Positions 30,375 through 38,126 of a stretch of 64,000 nucleotides of DNA are shown here, in pieces (the first letter of the stretch is position 1; each line of letters begins with the position of its first letter). The stretch covers positions 1 to 64,000 of the forward strand of contig NZ_LQPJ01000102.1 in NCBI RefSeq assembly GCF_002101785.1. Direction: 5' to 3'. Under the pieces are notes generated by a model. The model was given only the letters and a program-made list of their open reading frames with translations. It searched no databases and was not told where the DNA came from. Made by a program: the position numbers and the translations under genes. The stretch comes from Mycobacterium palustre. Lineage in GTDB: Bacteria; Actinomycetota; Actinomycetes; Mycobacteriales; Mycobacteriaceae.

Positions 30375-30572
30375 ATGGGATTCCTGGACAAGGCCAAAGA
30401 CCTGTTGTCGCAGAACGCCGACAAGGTCGAGACGGCGATCGACAAGGCCGGCGAGTTCGTCGACGGCAAGACGCAGGGCAAATACTCCGACACGATCCAC
30501 AAGGTGCAGGAAGGGGCGAAGAAGGCGGCCGAATCCGCGGCGTCCCCTCCCAAAGACGACCAGCAGAACTGA
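30375..30572 (+). CDS. MT0933-like antitoxin, Rv0909 homologue
   Basis: A 65-residue helical protein ([20 protein letters not shown], then [18 protein letters not shown]) of the MT0933-type antitoxin family. In M. tuberculosis the pair Rv0909/Rv0910 has been described as a toxin-antitoxin module. An in-frame ATG lies 9 bases upstream (30366); the downstream one at 30375 is chosen because GGAAGGA is then properly spaced and the protein matches the family N-terminus. It is 4 bases from the Rv0910 homologue. Confidence 0.88.
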   Translation: MGFLDKAKDLLSQNADKVETAIDKAGEFVDGKTQGKYSDTIHKVQEGAKKAAESAASPPKDDQQN

Positions 30573-30576
30573 GCAC

Positions 30577-31050
30577 ATGGCGAAACTTTCCGGATCCATC
30601 GACGTACCGTTGCCGCCCGAGGTGGCCTGGAAGCATGCCTCCGACCTGTCCAGGTACAAGGAGTGGCTGACCATACACCGGGTGTGGCGCAGCAAGCTGC
30701 CCGACGACATCGAGAAGGGGACCGTCGTCGAGTCCATCGTCGAGGTCAAGGGCATGTACAACCGGATCAAGTGGACGGTGGTGCGCTACAAGCCGCCGGA
30801 AGGCATGACGCTCAACGGCGACGGCGTCGGCGGGGTCAAGGTCAAGCTCTTGGCCAAGGTTCAGCCGGCGGGCGAGGGCTCCGTCGTCAGCTTCGACGTG
30901 CACCTCGGCGGGCCGGCGCTGTTCGGGCCGATCGGCATGATCGTCGCGGCCGCGCTGCGCAGCGACATCAACGAGTCGCTGCAAAACTTCGTCACGGTCT
31001 TCACCCGGCCCGACCCGAGCTCGAACGGCGCCGGCGGCGTCCGGCGCTGA
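30577..31050 (+). CDS. SRPBCC-fold toxin, Rv0910 homologue
   Basis: A 157-residue START/SRPBCC-fold protein. The N-terminus MAKLSGSIDVPLPPEVAW, followed by SDLSRYKEWLTIHRVWR, matches the toxin partner of Rv0909. The hydrophobic cavity and C-terminal helix (FGPIGMIVAAALRSDINESL) are typical of the fold. It is slightly longer at the C-terminus than the M. tuberculosis protein. The start is 4 bases after the antitoxin stop, as expected for a coupled pair. Confidence 0.88.
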   Translation: MAKLSGSIDVPLPPEVAWKHASDLSRYKEWLTIHRVWRSKLPDDIEKGTVVESIVEVKGMYNRIKWTVVRYKPPEGMTLNGDGVGGVKVKLLAKVQPAGEGSVVSFDVHLGGPALFGPIGMIVAAALRSDINESLQNFVTVFTRPDPSSNGAGGVRR

Positions 31051-31145
31051 CCGCTGGGGCCGATGAGTTTTTCCCTCGGCGCCGGTCAGCATCGGTGAAC
31101 CCCGCTGAATTCCACTGTGGGGCCAGAAACACCGAGGAGGTCACC

Positions 31146-31919
31146 ATGCCCATCCGTGATCGCGCGCCGCTGGGCGCGCCCTGTTGGATCGATCTGACGA
31201 CATCGGACATCGACCGTGCCCGACAGTTCTACGGCACGGTCTTCGGCTGGACGTTCGAGTCGGCCGGGCCCGACTACGGCGGATACGTCAACGCCGCCAA
31301 GGACGGCCAGTCCGTGGCGGGCCTGATGCCCAACCGGCCCGAGGCCGGAGGCCCCGACAACTGGGCCACCTACTTTCACACCTCCGACGTCGACGCCACC
31401 GTAGCCGCGGCGACGGCCGCGGGCGGCTCGGTGTGCATGGGACCGATGGAGATACCGGCGAAGGGCCACATGTGCCTCGGGACCGACCCGTCGGGCGCAT
31501 TCTTCGGGCTGTGGCAGCCGCTTGAGCACCGCGGCTTCCAGGTGATCGGCGAGGCCGGCGCCCCGGTGTGGCACCAGCTGACCACGCGCGACTACCGCGG
31601 CGCGCTCGACTTCTACCGCGAGGTCCTCGGCTGGCGCACCGAGCAGGTTTCTGACACCGACGAATTTCGTTACACCACTGCATCGTTCGACGGGGAGCAG
31701 CTGCTCGGCGTGATGGATGGAGCCGGCTGCCTGCCCGACGGCGTCCCGTCGAACTGGTCGATCTTCTTCGGAGCCGAGGACGTCGACAAGACGCTGCGGG
31801 TGATCGCCGACAACGGCGGCGCCGTGGTGCGCGACGCCGAGGACACCCCCTATGGCCGGCTCGCCGCGGCGACCGACCCCACGGGCGTCGTGTTCAACCT
31901 GTCGTCGCTGCAAAGCTAG
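31146..31919 (+). CDS. tandem VOC-domain protein, Rv0911 homologue
   Basis: A 257-residue protein with two glyoxalase/bleomycin-resistance (VOC) domains. The first begins PCWIDLTTSDIDRARQFYG and ends GTDPSGAFFGLW; the second begins PVWHQLTTRDYRGALDFYRE and ends TDPTGVVFNL. Relatives include hydroxylases and dioxygenase-like enzymes; the substrate is unknown. GAGGAGG lies about 7 bases before ATG, which fixes the start; the upstream open frame is shadow of Rv0910. Length equals that of the M. tuberculosis protein. Confidence 0.9.
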   Translation: MPIRDRAPLGAPCWIDLTTSDIDRARQFYGTVFGWTFESAGPDYGGYVNAAKDGQSVAGLMPNRPEAGGPDNWATYFHTSDVDATVAAATAAGGSVCMGPMEIPAKGHMCLGTDPSGAFFGLWQPLEHRGFQVIGEAGAPVWHQLTTRDYRGALDFYREVLGWRTEQVSDTDEFRYTTASFDGEQLLGVMDGAGCLPDGVPSNWSIFFGAEDVDKTLRVIADNGGAVVRDAEDTPYGRLAAATDPTGVVFNLSSLQS

Positions 31920-31961
31920 CCGGGCCGGGCGAAGATCCCGCGGGGGCGGGTGCGAGTCGGC

Positions 31962-31967
31962 TAATCT
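31962..31967 (+). promoter_or_regulatory. putative leaderless -10 element of the Rv0912 homologue
   Basis: TAATCT fits TANNNT and ends 8 bases before the GTG at 31975. There is no ribosome-binding site, consistent with a leaderless message. Confidence 0.45.
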
Positions 31968-31974
31968 CGCAACC

Positions 31975-32403
31975 GTGACTCGCCGGCTGCGCCCTGGGTG
32001 GCTGGTGGCATTGTTCGCCCTGCTCGTGTCGGCCAGCGCCTGGATGCCGTGGCTGACGACGGCGGTCAACGGCGGCGGCTGGGCCAGCGCCGTTGGCGGC
32101 ACCCATGGCAACCTGGAGCTGCCGCCCGGGTTCGGGGCCGGTCAGCTGATCGTGTTGTTGTCCTCCATGCTGCTGGTGGCCGGCGCGATGGTCGGTCGCG
32201 GCCTGTCCGTGCGGCTGGCTTCGGTTGCTGGGCTTGTTATTTCGTTACTCATCGCGGCGCTTACGGTGTGGTATTACAAACTCAACGTCAACCCGCCGGT
32301 GTCGGCGCAATACGGCCTGTATGTCGGCGCCGTGGGCGCGATCGGCGCGGTGCTGTGCTCGATTGTGGCGGTGATCGCGGCGTTGGCCTCGGGTCGGCAC
32401 TGA
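31975..32403 (+). CDS. four-helix membrane protein, Rv0912 homologue
   Basis: A 142-residue integral membrane protein of unknown function. Hydrophobic helices are WLVALFALLVSASAWMPWL (~7-26), LIVLLSSMLLVAGAMVG (~52-68), LASVAGLVISLLIAALTVWY (~75-95) and a C-terminal VGAVGAIGAVLCSIVAVIAA. GTG at 31975 is chosen because a leaderless promoter points to it and it matches the conserved TRRLRPGWL start; the longer frame to 31852 is overlap with the upstream gene. Confidence 0.82.
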   Translation: MTRRLRPGWLVALFALLVSASAWMPWLTTAVNGGGWASAVGGTHGNLELPPGFGAGQLIVLLSSMLLVAGAMVGRGLSVRLASVAGLVISLLIAALTVWYYKLNVNPPVSAQYGLYVGAVGAIGAVLCSIVAVIAALASGRH

Positions 32404-32435
32404 CCGATAACAGACGCGATATCGACGTGACGCGT

Positions 32436-33299
32436 CTAGCACTCCAGCGTGTCACGCCCCGGTGCCGCGCGTAGCGCGGAGATCGCGTCGCGCAGTGCCG
32501 CGCGGGTGGTGATTCCCAACTTCGGATAGATGCGGTAGAGGTGGCCGCCGACGGTTCGCGGCGTGAGATAAAGTTGCGCGCCGATCTCCTTGTTCGACAG
32601 GCCTCCGGCGGCGAGTTCGGCGATGGTCCACTCCTGCGGCGTGAGGGAAGGCGTCACCTCGTGGCCGTCCAACTTGTCGCGGGCCGCGCGCAATTCGTTT
32701 CGTGCGCGCACAGCCCACGGGCGCGCCCCGATGGACTCGAACGTTGCCAGGGCTGCGTGCAGCACGGCTCTGGCTTCCTCGATGCGCATGTCGCGGCGCA
32801 GCCGGGCGCCGTAGGCCAGCTGCACCCGCGCATGGTCGAAGGGCCATGACGCGGCATCCACGGAACTCAACGCGTTCTTGAATGTCGTTAGAGCTTGCGG
32901 TGTTTGGTCGACCAGGGCGGCGCCACCGGTCAGTAGGCCCAGGCGCGGCGATACTTTTGCCAAGTTCGATTCCTGCATCGCCGCCGCGTGTGCCGCCGCC
33001 GCATCGCGCCGACCCGTGCGCAGCGCCGATTCCACCAGATCATAGGCAACCCAGAGCGCCTCGGGCGCATAGCGTTCGAGCGTTCCCGGCGCACTGAGGG
33101 TGGTCGCGTGCCGGTACGCACTCTCCCAATCCTCCAGCGCCTGGGCGATCAGCGTGCGGGCGTGGCGGGCGAGTCGGTTAGTGCCGAAAGCCTCGCGCGA
33201 CAAGGCCGAGCGTTCGAGGCCAGATGCCCGCTTGCCGGCTTCCGTCACATCCCCGCGCACCGCGGCCAGTAGCGCCTCGGCGTAGACGTCGTCCGCCAC
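32436..33299 (-). pseudogene. truncated LuxR-family regulator (C-terminal half only)
   Basis: 287 codons remain of what is normally an ~850-1000-residue LAL-type regulator. Visible are the TPR-like helical region (GDVTEAGKRASGLERSAL through RIEEARAVLHAALATF) and the C-terminal LuxR helix-turn-helix (LTPQEWTIAELAAGGLSNKE, then LYLTPRTVGGHLYRIYPKLG). The N-terminal ATPase with Walker motifs is missing. Upstream, the frame runs into out-of-frame formate-dehydrogenase sequence at ~33290-33300, marking a deletion or recombination joint. A GTG at 33299 could still start translation, so a DNA-binding fragment might be made. Confidence 0.75.
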
Positions 33300-33619
33300 G
33301 GGTGGTCCTTCGTGGGCGGTTGCGGGAACCACACGTCGCCGGCGTAGCCGGCGAGCTGGCCGCTTTCGAGCGCCGCGACAATGGCCCGCTGGTCGGTCTC
33401 TTCGGCGCGGGCGGTATTGACGATGTAGGAGCCACGCCGCATCGACTTGAGCAGCTTCTCGTTGAACATGCCGTGGGTCTGCGAAATCAGCGGCGAATGG
33501 ATCGACACCACGTCGACCGACCGCGCCAACGAGTCCACGTCGGGGTGGTAGGTCGCCCCGTTGATCAACCGTGGCCGCGCCTTCGAAGGGCTGACGCCGA
33601 ATCGGGTCGACGTCCTGAG
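33290..33619 (-). pseudogene. fragment of NAD-dependent formate dehydrogenase
   Basis: In this frame the sequence reads like the second half of a D-2-hydroxyacid-dehydrogenase-type formate dehydrogenase: VDVVSIHSPLISQTHGMFNE, RRGSYIVNTARAEETDQRAI, and the FDH-diagnostic LAGYAGDVWFPQPPTKDHPW. The catalytic N-terminal domain and the C-terminal ISGT-containing end are missing. The match stops abruptly at DHPWRT, where the LuxR fragment begins in another frame. There is no start codon with a ribosome-binding site. It is interpreted as a deletion fusion of two neighbouring genes. Confidence 0.72.
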
Positions 33620-33684
33620 TCATTTGACCTGTGACAGCCGGCCGCCCGGGGCGCGGTGACGCAGGAGTCAAATGACTCATGACG
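33611..33684. repeat. 18-bp inverted repeat spanning 74 bp
   Basis: Left arm 33611-33628 (CGTCCTGAGTCATTTGAC) and right arm 33667-33684 (the reverse complement, with one mismatch) flank 38 GC-rich bases. It lies at the edge of the formate dehydrogenase fragment, inside a cluster of gene remnants. It could be a hairpin, a small mobile-element remnant or an operator pair. No transposase is present. Confidence 0.6.
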
Positions 33685-33774
33685 CCGACCCGGTCGTTGT
33701 GTTGTCCTGGGCAGAGCCGAGTTGTAGCGACGAAAGAACGTGCCCGCCATCCGGTTTGACGCACTGCTGGCCCG

Positions 33775-33969
33775 GTGTTGCCGGCAGAGGCGCGCTGCCT
33801 GGTGCTCACCCCGACGGACGACGGGGGAATCCTGATCTACGCGCGGGAAACCCACCATGGCGCCGTGTCCGGGTGGCTGCGGCCGATGCTGGCGCCAAGG
33901 ATGCGCGAAATGCATTGACGCTGGGTCGACGGCCTGTCCCGCATCGCCGAGAGCGGACAGCGGCCGTAA
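33775..33969 (+). pseudogene. remnant of a protein C-terminus with in-frame stop (SRPBCC-like)
   Basis: A plus-strand frame reads ARCLVLTPTDDGGILIYARE, THHGAVSGWLRPMLAPRMRE, then MH followed by TGA (33916-33918), and continues in the same frame as RWVDGLSRIAESGQRP to a TAA. CGA-to-TGA is the simplest explanation of the break. The pattern resembles the last helix of SRPBCC/START-like proteins, but the family is uncertain. The upstream part is missing or frameshifted. Confidence 0.4.
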
Positions 33970-33990
33970 CCGCGTGCGGCACTGACGGTT

Positions 33991-34467
33991 TCACGCCGAC
34001 GGGAATTCGTGTTTGCCGTTGCCGACGCTTTCCTCGGGTTCGTTGACGCCGAACACGAAGGGCGCGAACACGACTTCGCGTCCGTCCGGGTCGCGGTAGG
34101 TGACCGCTCCCGTCGCTCGCCAGTACGGGTGCTGCTCGGCGGGCGGTATGCTCGCCGCCTGAAGGCGCGCGATCGCTGCTTGCTGCGCCCGCTCGTTGGG
34201 GAAGTAGAGGCACAGCTGCTCGTGTTCGTCTACGGCGACGGGTTCGGTCGACTCGACGATCTCCAGCGTCAGGTTCCAGCTGGGCAGGCCGAAGATGGCG
34301 CCGTTGCTGCCATAGCTGCCCTCGAACGTCTCGAAGAGCGGCAGCCCCACCAACTCGCGGTAAAACCGCACCGTCTCCGCGAAATTGGAGGACCGGCGGG
34401 CGAAGCGCAGGCCGCCGATCGAGGCCAGCTGCGGGGGCCAGTGTGTCATACGACGGCGATGCGGCAT
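33991..34467 (-). CDS. VOC-family protein
   Basis: A glyoxalase/VOC-fold protein of 158 residues. Landmarks are GLRFARRSSNFAETVRFYRE, GLPLFETFEGSYGSNGAIF and GAVTYRDPDGREVVFAPFV. The ATG at 34467 lies 2 bases after the stop of the carotenoid oxygenase gene and is preferred; a second ATG at 34449 gives a better-looking N-terminus (MTHWPPQLASIGG). It is probably translated by coupling with the upstream gene. Function unknown. Confidence 0.78.
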   Translation of the reverse strand: MPHRRRMTHWPPQLASIGGLRFARRSSNFAETVRFYRELVGLPLFETFEGSYGSNGAIFGLPSWNLTLEIVESTEPVAVDEHEQLCLYFPNERAQQAAIARLQAASIPPAEQHPYWRATGAVTYRDPDGREVVFAPFVFGVNEPEESVGNGKHEFPSA

Positions 34468-34469
34468 CG

Positions 34470-35984
34470 TCACAGTCCAATCGCGCCGGCCGCCGATTCG
34501 GCGGTGTGCCAGCGCCGCAGCTGCGCGCCGGGCGCCCACGTCGAATGGGTTCCGCTGGAAATGCGTTCGGGGAGTTGGAGCTTGCAGACGGGGCCGTCGG
34601 CGATCCGCGCGGCGTCGAAGACCAGACAATACGATGCGTCGGCGTTCATGTCGGTAATCAGGGTGACCAGGTAGCCGTCGTCTTCGCCGCGGCCACCCGC
34701 TCGCGGTGCCATCGCGGTCTCGCTTCCGTAGACGCCCTCTCCGAAGGAGACGCCCTCGTGGTCGCCGGTGTGCAGGTCGTGTTTGACCAGCCCGTCGAAC
34801 AGGAACCAGCCGGGTTTACCGGTGGCGGCGTAGGTGTACCGGTAGTCGCGTGCGGCGTAGTCGGGATTGATGGTTCCGAACTCGGTGATGGCCTCCGACA
34901 GCCGCTCTTCGGTCACCGCGCCGGTGGCCAGGTTGAAGCGCCACCGATGCAGCCTGGCCTGCAGCCGGTCCAGCGCCAGGAACCGAAACAGCTTGTCCCA
35001 CTTACTCCGTCGCGTATCCAGCGGTTGGGGGTCGCCTTCGAAGAAGCCGTCGAGCACGATCTCGTCGCCGTCCTCGTAGGCGTTGACGAAATGCAGCACG
35101 AACGTCGGATCCGCCTCGAACCAGCGGATGTCGGCGGTCGATCCCCGGCGCGGGAGCACGGCGAAGCGCGACGGGATATCGGGATAGAACCGCGGCAGGT
35201 GCACGTCGTGCTCGAGCAGCCGCGGGTCCCAGAACAGCGGGAAATCGTTGAGGATAACGTAGTTTTCGGTGAACGCCATGTCGTGCGGCAGCCGTGGCCC
35301 CGGCAGCGGGATGTCCACATAGTGAGCCAGCTCGTTGCTCTGGTCGACCACGCCGTAGCGCATGTAGGGCTCTTGCTTGCTGTAGTTGAAGAACAACAGC
35401 TCGCCGCTCGTGTTGTCGACCTTGGGGTGCGCCGACACACCCCAGTCGGCCGGGAAGCGTCCGTTCCAGGTTTCCTTGCCCAAGGTGTCGGCCGAGTAGG
35501 GATCGAGCCGGTACAGGTCGCCGCACTGGTAGAAGCTGGTCAGCGCGATACCCCGGTGGACGATCACGTCGGTGCTCGACGCGTCCTTCATCAGGGTGCG
35601 CGCGCCCCAGCCGTCTTCCCGTTTGGCCAGCTGCACGGGCTCGGCCAGGCCCGGCCACAGCGGCTCGCCGGCGTCGTTCTCCGCCAGGAAGCCCTCCGTC
35701 CGTACAAAGCGGTTGCGGTAGAAGGCCGTTCCGTCGCGGAAGCCCACGACGTGCACCATGCCGTCGCCGTCGAACGGGTGATAGGTCCGCAGCACCGGGT
35801 GCAGCGGGTTTTCGGTGTTCCGCAAATAGACGCCGTCCAGGTCGCGTGGGATTTCTCCCGCCACGGCGGTGAGGTCGTCGGCGTCCCATTCGGCGGTCTG
35901 GGGCCGCCACGGCCCGGTCCGGTAGGGGTGGTCGTCGTCCTCGGGCAGGGTGGACAGGAACTTGCCGACGATCTCAACGTGCAT
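34470..35984 (-). CDS. carotenoid cleavage oxygenase family, Rv0913c homologue
   Basis: A 504-residue seven-bladed beta-propeller non-heme iron dioxygenase of the carotenoid/stilbene cleavage family. The four conserved iron histidines can be placed in GVSAHPKVD, RLPHDMAF, VLHFVNAYEDGD and SSGTHSTW. The first blade begins DLDGVYLRNTENPLHP. Start ATG (MHVEIVGKFLSTLP) with GAGG about 8 bases upstream; the frame is open to 36227 but the extension is the thiolase remnant out of frame. The M. tuberculosis enzyme can cleave carotenoid-like and aromatic olefin substrates in vitro. Confidence 0.92.
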   Translation of the reverse strand: MHVEIVGKFLSTLPEDDDHPYRTGPWRPQTAEWDADDLTAVAGEIPRDLDGVYLRNTENPLHPVLRTYHPFDGDGMVHVVGFRDGTAFYRNRFVRTEGFLAENDAGEPLWPGLAEPVQLAKREDGWGARTLMKDASSTDVIVHRGIALTSFYQCGDLYRLDPYSADTLGKETWNGRFPADWGVSAHPKVDNTSGELLFFNYSKQEPYMRYGVVDQSNELAHYVDIPLPGPRLPHDMAFTENYVILNDFPLFWDPRLLEHDVHLPRFYPDIPSRFAVLPRRGSTADIRWFEADPTFVLHFVNAYEDGDEIVLDGFFEGDPQPLDTRRSKWDKLFRFLALDRLQARLHRWRFNLATGAVTEERLSEAITEFGTINPDYAARDYRYTYAATGKPGWFLFDGLVKHDLHTGDHEGVSFGEGVYGSETAMAPRAGGRGEDDGYLVTLITDMNADASYCLVFDAARIADGPVCKLQLPERISSGTHSTWAPGAQLRRWHTAESAAGAIGL

Positions 35985-35988
35985 GTCA

Positions 35989-36186
35989 CTAACCTCGTTC
36001 GACAACGAAACCGATCGTCTTGGCGGTGCTGCCGCCGAAGCTGAGGGTGTTGAGGCTGACCGGCTTGGCAGCGTCCGGCAACAGGCGCGCGCCGGGGCCG
36101 CAGTCGCGCGCCGCGAACCCGTCCAGGTCGCCGAGGGTATCGCTTTGGTAGCCGCTGAGTATCCACACTTTCGCCGTGCGGTCCAT
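35989..36186 (-). pseudogene. internally deleted thiolase (Rv0914c remnant)
   Basis: A 65-codon frame that fuses the two ends of a thiolase-like protein. It starts MDRTAKVWILSGYQSD, which matches the N-terminus of mycobacterial acetyl-CoA-acetyltransferase-like proteins. It ends VSLNTLSFGGSTAKTIGFVV, which matches the C-terminal beta strand region. About 340 residues, including the catalytic cysteine and histidine, are missing, yet the frame is kept. It occupies the Rv0914c position just upstream of the oxygenase gene (4-base gap). A short stable product is possible but unlikely to be an enzyme. Confidence 0.7.
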
Positions 36187-36400
36187 ACGCCGCACGGTAC
36201 TCCTGGACGGCGCGCGCGTTCGTCCATATCCGCAAGGAGGGGATTGGCGAGGGCGGCCCCGTCGGCTCTCGGGCTGAACCGACGGGACCTCGGTGTGCGC
36301 GTAGGCCGGCCGACGCGCTCACCTCTGTTGCATCATTACCGCCGCGGGCAGTGGGCAAACATGCGGACTCGATCTCGTCGTCCGGCTTGGGCCGGCGACG

Positions 36401-37822
36401 CTAGACGGCGTCCTCGACGAGCTCGGTGGGCTCCGGGCCGTCCGGGCGCCGTGCCGGCGTCGCGTCGTGTCGTTGGAGCCGCTGGGCGTCGGCGCGGTCG
36501 ACGGCCGCCAAGTCGATGCCCCGCGTCTCGCGCGCGACGACGGCGGACGCGGCGCTCACCGCCGCCGTCGCCGCCAAAAACCACGAGATCGGCACCGAGG
36601 ATTTGTACGTGTCGAGCAGCCGAACCGCGATGATTGGGGCAAGCGAGCCGGCCACGATCGAGGTGACCTGGTAGCCCAGCGAGATCCCGGAGTAACGCAT
36701 GCGGGTGGGAAACATTTCGGCCATGGCCGCCGGCTGGACGGCGTACATGAGGCCGTGGAACACCAGGCCGATCACGACGGCGGCCAGGATCAGCGCGTTG
36801 CGCCGGGTGTCCATCATCGGGAAGGCGAAGAAACCCCAGGTGCAGGCGCAGAGAGCGCCGATGAAATAGATTGGGCGCCTCCCGAATAGGTCGCTGAGCC
36901 GGCCGGCCAGCGGGATGACCGCAAAGTGCACGGCGTGCGCGGCCAGCAGCCACCACAGGATGACGTTGGTGTTGGCGTGCACGTGCACCTTGAGATAGGT
37001 GATCGAGAAGGTGACCACCAGGTAGTACATGGTGTTTTCGCCGTAGCGCAGCCCCATGGCGGTGAAAACGCCACGCGGGTAATGCTTTAGCACCTCCACG
37101 GCGCCCAAGCCGGTCCGCTTCTCGCGTTCGGCTTCCTTCTGCGCCTCGAGGAAGATGGGTGCATCGGTCACCTTGGTGCGGATGTAGTAGCCGATCAGGA
37201 CGACGACCGCGGACAACCAGAACGCGACGCGCCAGCCCCAGCTGAGAAACGCCGCCTCCTTCAGCGTCGACGTCAGAACCAGCAGCACGACGGTGGCCAG
37301 CATGTTTCCGCCGGGCACGGCGGCCTGCGGCCAGCTGGCCCAGAAGCCGCGGCTTTCCTTCGGGCTGTGCTCGGCGACGAGCAGGACCGCGCCGCCCCAT
37401 TCGCCGCCGACGGCGAAGCCTTGAATGAAGCGCAGGATCACCAGCAGCGTCGGCGCCCAGTATCCGATCTGGGTGAACGTCGGCAGGCAGCCCATCAGCA
37501 CGGTGGCGGCGCCGACCAGCAGCAGGCTGAACTGCAGCAGCTTCTTGCGTCCGTACCGGTCTCCGAGCTGGCCGAACACCAGGCCGCCCAGCGGGCGGGC
37601 GGCGAAGCCGACGGCGTAGGTCACGAAGGCGGCCAGGATGGCGTCGAGGTCGCTGGCGCTGTGCGGGAAGAACACCTTGCTGAACACCAGCGTCGCGGCG
37701 GTGCCGTACAGGAAGAACTCGTACCACTCGACGACCGTGCCGGCCATGGAGGCGGCGACCACGCGGCGCAGGAACGGCGAGCCGTCGAATGGGTCGGGTT
37801 GCACTTGGTCGCGCACACTCAC
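36401..37822 (-). CDS. MFS transporter, metabolite:H+ symporter (MHS) type
   Basis: A 473-residue, 12-helix transporter of the MHS group, which includes ProP, KgtP and ShiA. Signature stretches are VVEWYEFFLYGTAATLVF (helix 1), VFGQLGDRYGRKKLLQFS (A motif, loop 2-3), ILRFIQGFAVGGEWGGAVLL (helix 4 signature) and a second A-like motif GRLSDLFGRRPIYF. The substrate (an organic acid, osmolyte or shikimate-like compound) cannot be read from sequence. GTG start with GAGGAGGAG upstream. A 214-bp gap separates it from the thiolase remnant. Confidence 0.9.
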   Translation of the reverse strand: MSVRDQVQPDPFDGSPFLRRVVAASMAGTVVEWYEFFLYGTAATLVFSKVFFPHSASDLDAILAAFVTYAVGFAARPLGGLVFGQLGDRYGRKKLLQFSLLLVGAATVLMGCLPTFTQIGYWAPTLLVILRFIQGFAVGGEWGGAVLLVAEHSPKESRGFWASWPQAAVPGGNMLATVVLLVLTSTLKEAAFLSWGWRVAFWLSAVVVLIGYYIRTKVTDAPIFLEAQKEAEREKRTGLGAVEVLKHYPRGVFTAMGLRYGENTMYYLVVTFSITYLKVHVHANTNVILWWLLAAHAVHFAVIPLAGRLSDLFGRRPIYFIGALCACTWGFFAFPMMDTRRNALILAAVVIGLVFHGLMYAVQPAAMAEMFPTRMRYSGISLGYQVTSIVAGSLAPIIAVRLLDTYKSSVPISWFLAATAAVSAASAVVARETRGIDLAAVDRADAQRLQRHDATPARRPDGPEPTELVEDAV

Positions 37823-38126
37823 CGCAGCTCCTCCTCGCCGGATTGCCTGCGCAACGGCGGCGCTGGCGGATCGGAGCGTAACCCCGCCGGATGATCCGTT
37901 GACAGGTCGTCTACGCAGAGTTTGACCGCGGTTTGCCTGTTGGTTCCGTCGGAATCAGCGCGCTTATCCCACGGCTGCGATCCCTCGGACCGCGGCGCAA
38001 CGCGGTTGCGACACGGTCACGGATGCATACCTATCCGCCGATCACTGGTCACATCAGCCCCGCAGATCACTATCGTCACATGAGCCAACTGCGGACGTCA
38101 ATGCGGCGGCCTGCTCTGGGAAAGGT
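37823..38126. other. 304-bp divergent intergenic region
   Basis: Between the MHS transporter and the DUF4185 gene, read outward in both directions. GAGGAGGAG just beside 37822 is the transporter ribosome-binding site, and GGAAAGG lies a few bases before 38127. A TATCGT at about 38071 could be a -10 for the right-hand gene. I see no coding sequence or repeat in it. Confidence 0.6.
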
